64,000 bases of DNA. It comes from Halichondria panicea (lineage: Eukaryota > Porifera > Demospongiae > Suberitida > Halichondriidae). How positions within the stretch are numbered: the first letter of the stretch is position 1; each line of letters starts with the position of its first letter. A program made the position numbers and the translations under genes. The stretch is from NCBI RefSeq assembly GCF_963675165.1, contig NC_087392.1:823001-887000 (forward strand), in the 5' to 3' direction. Below the pieces are notes generated by a model. The model searched no databases and was not told the DNA's origin. It worked only from the letters and a program-made list of their open reading frames with translations. Shown in pieces: positions 23,428 through 32,362 of this stretch.

Positions 23428-24798
23428 TCATGGCAAATGTTCAGAGTAATCAATACACTTAGATGGTATTGCCGTCCAATCATAGATATGACCGCTTATG
23501 CCTTTGTCTCTATTTCTGCGTGAACAGAACCTTCCATCCTTCTTGTATACATTGTGATATGAATACATCTGCTTGGGGCTGATTTTGTGAGTCACCAAGT
23601 ACGGATCTTTACAACCACGACTTTCGCTACCAGTATCGAATCTTGTATCGTGTAAGTATTGAAAATTGAAAGGAGCCAGCCATGCCCCTACCGACACATC
23701 CTCAGCGACATAGTGACGTAGATAGGGTGCACTCTGAACTAACAATTCGACTAAGTCTCTCGACAGAACATAGCCTCCGCCCAGTGCATACGGTAGGTAT
23801 CGCTCACAGACAGCAAAATGCTTCTCTCCATGGAGGCCACCGCTGAATATCTTCCATGTTAACATTTCTCCCCAATAGAGGGGGACTTCCTTTTTGAGGG
23901 GATTTTTCCTTCTACGCTGTAGCTTGGATGCAAGTCTTGGCACATCAACGTAAGTGTCTTCATCACATTTCAGTACATACGAAAAATCAAATTGTTTTAC
24001 GGCCGTTTGAAAACTCTCGATCGTCCGCTGAGTTAGGTCATGATAATTATCTGGATTGGACGGAATAATCATTATGTCATTGTTATGTCTTGTTGATTCT
24101 TCTTGCAACTGCTCCGAACATTCAGATGAGAGATTAAAACCACCAAGGACAAAACTGTGGATACCAAGAAGTGCATAATTATAGTAAAGATGAGCAGACA
24201 ATAAACTATTGTGGTCACTCTAATACAGCCAGGACTCCATAGCATACATCGTATGTTTGTATGTGTTGCAACCTGTGTTAACAGGCCATCTCTTTATTAC
24301 AGCCACTGTAGGTCTGCTAAAGGGGACCGCTATACATAGTACAGCAATTGCCTATTATACTAATTAAAGCCCAGCATCTAGCCTATGAAACTGTATACTT
24401 AGGAAGGCACTCACCTGTAGTGGACAGGAGAGCTCTTTGCTGACACCTGGTAGTCAGCCAGCCATGTTGATCTGATGGCATCTCTTCTGTCCTTTCTATT
24501 GACCGAAGAATGGACAAGAATGAGCAACAGGTTGGAGTCAAGCTCAGACATTGGCAAGGAGTCAGGATTATGGCAGCCAGGACACTTCAACCAGCCACCT
24601 CTAGGTAAAACTGTACAGTAACATGACATTATTGTTAATACTCGTAGGAATTTTGATGATTGATATTTGTAATTAAGCCTTACTTTGGTGTTTTATAGTT
24701 GGCGGCATGCTTCTTATCACAAGCACAACGACTACTATTATCGATACGACAGTGCAGAACATGATAGGAAGCCATTTCCTCCTCCCAAACAGCCTCAT
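23428..24798 (-). CDS. B3GALT6: Beta-1,3-galactosyltransferase 6-like (GAG linker synthesis)
   Basis: Exons 24798-24684, 24610-24415 and 24154-23428 give 345 residues. B3GALT6 adds the third sugar (second galactose) of the tetrasaccharide linking glycosaminoglycans to proteoglycan cores, in the Golgi. Exon 1 encodes a short cytoplasmic tail and a type II signal anchor (LPIMFCTVVSIIVVVLVI). Exon 2 has NRKDRRDAIRSTWLADY, the first conserved GT31 motif. Exon 3 has the metal-binding motif KCDEDTYVD, then YALGGGYVLS, AEDVSVGAWLAP and the B3GALT6-typical RFDTGSESRGC and YDWTAIPSKC. Length and motif order agree with the family, and the gene looks intact. It faces the SLC35F transporter head-to-head. 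Confidence 0.93.
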
Positions 24799-25152
24799 TT
24801 CACCAGTGAACTTGAATGGGCTGGACACATAAAGTCTACACAGCACAAAAGTTACTTAATTTATTCGATGCATATGCAAGATATAACAATGTCCAACTCA
24901 CCATTAACTCATGAAGTACTGTAGGTGCAGCCCTACCTAGCTTCCAAATCACTCCACAGATACAACAACGCAGTCCAACGTAAGGAGACGGATATATCTA
25001 CATGAGGTAATAGCTGGCCGTAGTTAATTGCAACGCCCAACAACCTTTGATTGGAGGCAGGGCTGGGTGGAGTTCAGAGCATGCCATGCAGTGAGGAGCA
25101 CTAGCACTCCAGAGCACTGAACTGGAGCACTCCTACGTCTAGTCTATACCCA
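24799..25152. promoter_or_regulatory. Divergent B3GALT6 / SLC35F intergenic region
   Basis: A gap of 354 bp lies between opposing start codons and holds both promoters. It contains a short purine-rich direct repeat around CACTCCAGAGCACTGAACTG near 25107 but no site I can name. Confidence 0.45.
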
Positions 25153-25536
25153 ATGGAGCCTGGACAGGCCGAGGAGAGGGGACAGCATGGACAGCCTGCT
25201 TTGATTCAGGACACTTCAAATGAGAGTGGCCAGAATAGCAGCTGTATTCATGCAAGGGCCTTCCTTAAGACTCTGGGTCAAAATGAGTAAGTAGATCTGC
25301 TGCACTGGGACGAGGCAGAATACTCTGCCGTAAACTGTCTCCCCCCCCCCCCCCCCCCGAATCATCTACACTACCGTATTTGCCATAGATGGTCCTCAAG
25401 TTTGTAGCAATGTGACTAGATCATTGAGCAATGAGTTCCTCTTTATACAGCTACTAAAAGAGTATAATTAATTATTAAAGCAGCATTGTAATAATTATAA
25501 GACAGTGATCTAGATACCTATAACGATCCCTCACTC

Positions 25537-25593
<57 letters not shown>

Positions 25594-27154
25594 CAAGTTT
25601 CGTCTGGTCATGTCCCTGGTCCTGGGTCAAGTCCTCTCCCTCATGCTGTGTGGAACGGGGGTGACCAGCCAGCTGCTACAGAGCACCCACGGCATACACG
25701 TACCCACCACCCAGTCATTCATAAACTATGTCCTCCTAACAACTGTGTTTGGGGTCTCCCTAGCAGTGAGGAAAGACTTTGTGCAAGTGCTACGGAGAAA
25801 CTGGTGGAAATATATTATCCTGGGAGTGATTGATGTGGAGGCCAACTACATGATAGTGCGGGCATATGAGTACACCAACTTGACCACCATACAGGTAGGG
25901 TTGTTGTCTTTGAGTTTGTATATGAAGTAGATCTACTTGTAGTTGTAACTGAAAGTAATGAATTCTGTTCATTCATTTGGTGTCAACAGTTGTTTGTTTT
26001 TCGTTTCCCCAAGATCTACTGCCACTCATTATGCAATAGTATCCATCACTAGTTACTTTAACAGTCTAATCTCTACAATGAGTTCCTGCCATGTTTTCTG
26101 TGTGCAGCTGTTGGACAGCTTCACGATAGCTTGTGTGATGGTACTCTCTTTCTTCTTCCTGCGGGTCCGCTACAAACTCATCAACCTCATGGGAGTGAGT
26201 CTGGCTCTCATTGGTATTGTCTGTCTCGTACTGGCCACTCTGGTAGGCTCAGGCAGTCAAACAGGTGTGTGTGTGCGTGTGTGCGTGTGTGTGTGTGTGT
26301 GTGCGTGTGCGTGTGCGTGTACGTGCGCGTGTGCGTGTGTGTGTGTGTGTGTGTTTATTTAGTGATTGTGTGATATTGCATTGCATTCCCTTGTGTAGGT
26401 AGACACACTCTCTCTTGTAGTTGATAATACGGGCTAGAGTCAACAATGTTACCAAGGGCGTTACAAAGAAAAGGGTAATCCTTTTGTCGATGTTACCAAG
26501 GGCGTTACAAAGAAGCATACCTTTTAAGGTTAATCCTTTTGTGAGCTATGCTATGTGTTCCAATCTCAGGGTCCAATCCGTTATTAGGAGATCTGCTATG
26601 CCTGGGTGGATCAGCTCTGTATGCCATCAGTAATGTGGCTCAGGAGTTTCTAGTCAAGAACCACTCCATAACCGAGTTCCTCGGACTCATTGGTATGACA
26701 GGAAGTGTTGTCTCTGCCATTCAATTGTAAGCACTCTCCCTCTCTCTGCGTGTGCTCACGAATGATTTAATTGCCTTTTGTGTAAACAATTCTACTGTAT
26801 GCATTGTATACATGACACAAGTATTGTCCCCCCTGCTATTATTATTATTACATACATGTAGAGTTATTCTTGAGAGGGAATCATTGGCCAAAATTGACTG
26901 GAGCTATGATGTTGGTAAGAATCCTAATCATATCAAGTGTGTTTCACTTTCATTGTACAGGTTTGTTGTTCTTTGGTTTTGGTGTGTGTATGTTCACCTT
27001 CTACTCTGTGATGCCTCATGTGATGAAGTTCTCCAGTGCAGTGGTGGTCAACCTCTCTCTCTTAACAGCTGACATCTATACTCTCTTCTTTGGCCTCTAT
27101 CTCTTCCACTTTGTGGTGAGCTAAATCTCCAACACAAACCTGTACACTATGTAT

Positions 27155-27196
<42 letters not shown>

Positions 27197-27208
27197 GCGC
27201 ACGCGCAC

Positions 27209-27253
<45 letters not shown>

Positions 27254-27258
27254 CGCAC

Positions 27259-27302
<44 letters not shown>

Positions 27303-27859
27303 ACACACACGTACAGTTCTCTTTCTTCTACGTTGTGGCATTCTTCCTAATCGTAACTGGAGTGTTCATATACAACATACGACAGCCAAAAGCTTCCAAA
27401 AAGGACAAAGATGTCACAGCATCATTTGTAAGGAACTCCAAACCACCTGCTCCACAACCTCCTCCTAAAGAATTGGACTTATCACGACCAGTCAGACGCA
27501 AACGCTTCATATTGAGAGAACTGTTAGAGAGTAGTACAATCGAGACAACGACTGCTGAAGCTCTTCCCCCCATTAGAAAGAAGAAGTATCGTCAAAGGAA
27601 CTCTTCAACAGGCACATACCCACCCACGGCCGAGTCCTCCCCTCTTGCCCAGAGTAGAGTTCCATGGGACCCAGCAGACACGCCCATTTCTCCTTCCTCC
27701 TACGGCAGTGTGTCTTTGGTGTCTACCTCTCCCTCTGTCAAATCTGAATCTACAGAGACTCTGCAAAGCTCACAAGAACTCAGAACTCATAGGCCTAGAA
27801 GAGACGTTAAGGCTAGCAAATCACAATTGGTTTCCGTTACTCAATATTCAACAGAGTGA
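25153..27859 (+). CDS. SLC35F: SLC35F1/F2-type solute carrier
   Basis: Seven exons (25153-25286, 25594-25894, 26108-26264, 26570-26726, 26862-26914, 26961-27115, 27317-27859) give 499 residues. The product is a ten-helix drug/metabolite-superfamily transporter. [48 protein letters not shown] and [20 protein letters not shown] match SLC35F1/F2. Human SLC35F2 is reported to import queuine and queuosine; the substrate here is unknown. The C-terminal tail (about 180 residues) is long, basic and Ser/Pro-rich, much longer than in vertebrate members. Microsatellites lie directly against several exons: (CA)n before exons 2 and 7, and (GT)n starting at the donor of exon 3. Confidence 0.92.
25341..25358. 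repeat. Poly-C tract
   Basis: An 18-base run of C lies in the first intron of the SLC35F gene. Length may be unreliable in the assembly. Confidence 0.9.
25540..25592. repeat. (CA)n microsatellite ending at a splice acceptor
   Basis: The CA run continues into the acceptor CACAG of SLC35F exon 2, so it occupies the position of the polypyrimidine tract. Confidence 0.95.
26264..26354. repeat. (GT)n microsatellite beginning at a splice donor
   Basis: SLC35F exon 3 ends CAAACAG and is followed at once by GTGTGTGTGCGTG, so the donor dinucleotide is the first unit of the repeat. Confidence 0.9.
26444..26545. repeat. Direct duplication of about 45 bp in a SLC35F intron
   Basis: TGTTACCAAGGGCGTTACAA occurs twice (near 26446 and 26490), each followed by AAGAA and a copy of GGTTAATCCTTTTGT or close variant. 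Confidence 0.85.
27153..27312. repeat. Long (CA)n / (CGCA)n microsatellite before a splice acceptor
   Basis: About 160 bp of CA repeats with interspersed CG steps fill the last SLC35F intron up to GTACAG at 27311-27316. The frames read through it as His-Thr or Cys-Val strings are spurious. Confidence 0.95.
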
Positions 27860-27976
27860 ACTATTTATTATCACGTTTTTTGTATATACATGTTTTGGGT
27901 TGCCACTGAATTCATTAATTATTGGCAAACGTAATGTTCTTTGTGAAATGTCTTTTGTTGGCTAGTCTCGAATTCC

Positions 27977-28052
27977 AGCCGGTTCTCATTGTAAGCGTGG
28001 GAGGGAGAGAAGTTCTCTCCCTCCCATACTTACAATGCAATGAGAACCGGCT
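27977..28052. other. Near-perfect 76-nt inverted repeat (hairpin)
   Basis: The left arm starting AGCCGGTTCTCATTGTAAG is matched by the complementary right arm ending TGAGAACCGGCT. The only interruptions are a 5-nt insertion in the right arm and one G/A versus C/T mismatch; the tip is GAGAGAAGTTCTCTC. The stem is about 34 bp. It lies 66 bp upstream of the start codon of the death-fold adaptor gene, in its promoter or 5' UTR. Confidence 0.85.
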
Positions 28053-28118
28053 ACTTCTTCTAAAACTACTTCTTGACATGACGACCTTTGCCCGGAAAAG
28101 TAAAAGTACTCTATAAAG

Positions 28119-29129
28119 ATGCCCCAATACAAAGAGTTGGACACACTGCGCTCATTCACAGCTAAACTGAACATTGCCCTGTCCACACTTCCTGTGCCCA
28201 GACTGTTTGCTGATCTACTGGTCCAGGATAAGTTAGTAGGAGAAGCGGCAGCAAGGAACATTGTCAGTCCAACTGGAATCGATGATTACAACAAAGTCAG
28301 TAGACTGATGTCGGCCGTGTATTCGTATGTGCAAACGGTTTCCAGTCAAGAAAAGGCTACCCTGATATTCAATAAATTGGTAATCATTTTGCACAATGAC
28401 CCGCTAGGTCTGGAAGATCTAGCCCAGCAGCTTGTCCAACACCGAGGTACGCTATTTGTAAGCATTATAAATAAACACAGGGTACAATATATAATAGCGA
28501 TGTTAAATATTCATGCCTTCAACGTGATTATTTCATGCCATAGGTGAGGGAGATCCTACTTACAAGACACCTCTGACTGCTGAAGCAGGTACGAAAAACG
28601 CTTTCTTCATTTGCTATATATAATTTATTTATGTGGCTACACTTCTCACTTCATAGTAGCTACACCTACTGTTTCTGTTCCTACCACGACTGATGCATCA
28701 CCAAGTGCCCCATCACCAAGTGCCCCAGTGGACATCATGCAAGGTTAGCCACAGTGGGTGTGTACTCAGTGGGTATGTGTGAATACTTCTACAGCTAAGC
28801 CGACTCTGATTCAACTCACTCTCCTTAAATCGAAATCTGAAACAGGCAAAGAGCTAGAGAGGGTGGAGATCATGAAGGAAGTAGCAGCCAAGTGGAAAGA
28901 CTTTGGCTCATTTTTGGAATTTGATCAGACCGGAACTCAGCTGAATAATTTGGCCTCACAGTATGCTCATGCCAGTCTCAGTCCAGTGGAGCCGTGCCGA
29001 GCTATGTTCATGCATTGGCTGGAAGGAAATGGTGTCAAGGCAACCTGGGAAAAAGTGCTTGAATTCCTTATAGACATTAACAAGAAAGAGGTGGCAGATA
29101 AAATCGAAAAGATTTTGCTGTGTTTATAG
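28119..29129 (+). CDS. Two-domain death-fold adaptor (CARD-like plus death domain)
   Basis: Exons 28119-28446, 28544-28588, 28657-28743 and 28795-29129 give 264 residues. The first 110 residues are all-helical (LRSFTAKLNIALSTLPVPRL, SRLMSAVYSYVQTVS), with a CARD-like layout of paired helices. A short Thr/Ser/Pro linker follows (TPTVSVPTTTDASPSAPSPS). Residues of about 165-260 form a death domain: KELERVEIMKEVAAKWKDFG, then WLEGNGVKATWEKVLEFL. Such bipartite death-fold proteins act as adaptors in apoptosis or innate immune signalling through homotypic contacts. No catalytic domain or membrane segment is present. The CARD assignment is tentative because only a structure-level similarity is apparent; a second death or DED domain is possible. 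Confidence 0.7.
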
Positions 29130-29256
29130 ATAGACTTTTATAGTAGTTATTACATTATTTTCTTTACACAATGACTTGTAGATAAAAAAATTTATACTTA
29201 TGTTAACGATCTTTACCAGTATTGTTTAGTAGATCAACATGTACCATGTACAATAG

Positions 29257-32096
29257 ATGGCTACTCCATTTCACCGTTCTAAGAGTGGGAATGTTGACTC
29301 CTCTAGTGCTCTGGCTGGGGAGCACCCTCCAGTACTGGTGCTGTACCACCCCTCCATGAAGACCCTGGCTAGAAGCCTGGTGCATGTCACAGAGGAGAGG
29401 CTGCTCAATCTAACTGAGGGGGTGTGTCCCTAGGCCCTACACAATACTAAGAAACAGTATCTTGTTGTGCACCATTCATGTGATATAATAATGCAATGGT
29501 CTTGGTCTTGTAGGAGAGACACAGGTATCGACGTGTTGAGTTGTGTGACTGCATTAGATGGGGTGCCTTCAAGGATAACTGGCCAGATATCTTCATCGAC
29601 AACGTGCAGGGAATTGCAGGAAGAGATGGTGAGCCATCTTTTCATATTAATGACAGCAAAAATGAGATGTCAATAACTATCACACTACATTTATAATAGC
29701 CTTCCTTTCGCTGCAGTGATTCTGCTGGTGAGCTTCGACAATCCAGCGGTGGTGTTTGAGCAGCTGTCTCTGATCTACCACCTGCCTCGTTACCTCATCC
29801 GGTCCTTCCGTCTCATCCTCCCCTTCTTCCCCACCGCCACAATGGAGAGGATCGACAAGGAGGGACAGGTGAGTGCTCAGAACATTCTGAGTGTGTGTTG
29901 GTAAAGGGATTACATTTATGTAGGTATGTGTCAGTGTATTTTAAGTAAGCCTAAGTAGAGCATAATTTTTAGTGTGTGCTGGCATTTAGACAAAAGTCAG
30001 TGATTTCTCCCATGAATTTGAATACTATAACATGGCTAAATCTATAAACATTGTGTTATCTTGAATTTGATGCTACAGCACTTATTTTCAGATTGTGACA
30101 GCCAAGACAATGGCCACACTGCTGTCAGCAATTCCATTGGCCGCTCGTGGGCCGGCTCAGATCTTTGTGTTTGACATTCACGCACTGCAGGAGAGATTCT
30201 ACTTCAGTGACACTGTGATACCAAGGTATCGATTACTAGAAATCCGATTAGAGCCCTGTTCCTGTATACCGTTAATTTAAATGTCCAGTCCAGCAGGAGG
30301 TACTAGCCTCTTGTGTGTACATGTAAAGACTGCTATATAATTGTAGGCCCTTGAAATTTTTAGTCACAGAAGAAGGTAGTTCATGTTTTTTGGGGTTGTA
30401 GCTCTCAAATAATTATTGATATGAACATGCACTAAGTTGGATCCATTCTCGTGTCAGGTTGCTGTCAGCCATTCCCCTGCTGATTCAAGTGCTGAAAAAG
30501 CTGCCTGACTCCGACAATCTCTCCATAGCGTTCCCTGATGAGGGAGCCTGGAAGAGATTCCACTCGGACCTGGACCAATGGCCCACAATCACCTGCATCA
30601 AGGTTCGGGGGGAGGGGGACAACAGAATGGTGTCTGTCAGAGAAGGTAAAGGCAATTACTAGGTCCTCCATTGTATATAGAGATCTACTGTAAACTGTAA
30701 ACACACCATTTGAGAAAGGTATCTTTCTAAACTTTCAGACAATCAATGAAATTGTGTCAATGATAAAATAATGATATTCAACTACAACCCCCCCCCCTAT
30801 TCGTTTAATCAATGGTTCGGGGACTCTTTCAGCTCCCATAACTTGAATTCTGTGAATTCAACTTCAATGATTTTCTGAAAGCTTAAAAAGATACCTTTTA
30901 AATAGTGTCATCAAAGTTTATATTTGAGAGATAAATAAAATTGCCAAATTGGCCATACCATGGATAATAAATAGCCCATGTTCCAAAGCCGAAAAATGAC
31001 AAATTAAGGCCCCGACAAGATTTTGGATTAAAATACATCATTTGAAAGGTATATTTCTAAGCTTCCAGAAAATCTTAAAATTTTTAATATTGGATCAACG
31101 GCATTAAAGTTATGGCCGTTCAAAGATGTTCAATTACCCCCTCTGTATTTAATATCTGAGGACTCTTTCAGCTGCCATAACTTGAATTTCGTTAGTCCGA
31201 ATGCAAAATTAATTTTATTTTATGAAAGCTTGAAAAGATACCTTTCAAATGGTATCACCAAAGTTCTTATTTGAGAGATAAGAGTATTGGTCAATTTAGC
31301 CATACCATGGATTTGTCATAGCCCATGGTCCAAGGCCGAAAAATGACAAATTATGGTCCCAACCAAATGTTTGATTTTAATACATCGTTGGAAAGGTCTC
31401 CTTCTAAGCTTTCAGAAAATCAAAACATTTTTGAAATTGGATCAATAATACTAAAGTTACGGCTGTTGAAAGATGCATCCCCCCGCCCCTTAATATAGTT
31501 TGGGGAATCTTTTAGCTTCCATAACTTGAATTCTGTGTGTTCAATCTTAATTGATTTTCTGAAAGCTTAGAAAGTCTAGCCCAACGCTAACCAACGGTGC
31601 TCCCCCTGCAGGTAATCCTAGTGGCAGACACGTGGTGATAGTGGATGATCTGGTGCAAACTGGAGGGACTCTTGTGGAGTGTGCCAAAGTGAGTAGCAGT
31701 CGGTGGTAGTATAGAGTTCCATTGACTAATGATCTCCTTTCTAGCTACGTAAATTTGAGTGTCCATACATAGTCGTGAAGTTTCTATGGTAACTCTTTAT
31801 AATTATCTTGTTGGATATACATGCTTCTTGGTGATGTATATATATCTGCAATCATGCAGGCACTACATACGGGAGGAGCAAGCAAGATCAGTGTCTTTGT
31901 GACCCACCCTGTCTTCCCTAAAGAGTCATGGAAAAAGTTCATGCCAAGGGACGAGTCCCAGGTCCAGTTTGCCAACTTTTGGATCACTGACTCGATTCCA
32001 CATGCTCTGGAGATTGTCAAGAACCCTCCATTCAAACTGATCTCTCTCTGTAGTGTCATTGCTGACTCTCTACTAGGCTATGATCTCGTTATATAG
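29257..32096 (+). CDS. PRPP synthetase of the plant PRS3/PRS4 (class II-like) type
   Basis: Exons 29257-29421, 29514-29628, 29717-29868, 30092-30225, 30458-30645, 31612-31688 and 31860-32096 give 355 residues. PRPP synthetase makes 5-phosphoribosyl-1-pyrophosphate from ribose 5-phosphate and ATP. The PRPP-binding loop is [17 protein letters not shown]. The segments [71 protein letters not shown] and [17 protein letters not shown] follow the cytosolic plant enzymes PRS3/PRS4 rather than animal PRPS1/2. Plant relatives are reported to be independent of phosphate activation. All expected motifs are intact. A regulatory, PRPS-associated role cannot be excluded. The 970-bp intron before exon 6 is filled with repeats. 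Confidence 0.9.
30705..31590. repeat. Second, older array of the inverted-monomer repeat
   Basis: The elements of the 8830-9745 array recur here: GATTTTCTGAAAGCTTA, AGATACCTTT(T/C)AAAT, GCCATACCATGGAT, CAAGGCCGAAAAATGACAAA and GGACTCTTTCAGCTCC. Because the sub-units are themselves inverted relative to one another, orientation is mixed. The array lies wholly inside an intron of the PRPP synthetase gene and is more diverged than the SMCR8 copy. Confidence 0.8.
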
Positions 32097-32362
32097 TAAC
32101 CAACAACCCCGGCTCCAATTGCATTGTGAATTTTTTTAATGTTCTAGCTAGTTTATAATTATGTAGTGATAACCAGTACCCACCCTCCTCCTCCCATGCA
32201 TTGTGAATTTTGACTTTTATATACATTATGTTGAAACGAGTGTTTTTGAAATATCTCGTTTGCACAAAAATAAAATAAATCAAGAGTTAAATATTCATCA
32301 TTGTTGTGTCAAGACCAAACTAACACAGTTAATTAACATAAATAATTATAAAATTGCAAACA
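32097..32362. other. Convergent 3' flanks, AT-rich
   Basis: A 266-bp gap lies between two stop codons. It contains AAATAAAATAAA near 32267, usable as a plus-strand polyadenylation signal. No gene is visible. Confidence 0.4.

Noticed and set aside
24685-24924. 79-residue plus-strand open frame
   Set aside because: It is the antisense of B3GALT6 exon 1, which encodes the signal anchor on the minus strand.
27121-27350. Long Cys-Val and His-Thr reading frames
   Set aside because: They are translations of a (CA)n microsatellite in an intron.
21107-29129. Death-domain genes as part of a bacterial- or phage-type defence island
   Set aside because: Both genes have spliceosomal introns and ordinary animal neighbours; nothing suggests a prokaryotic origin.
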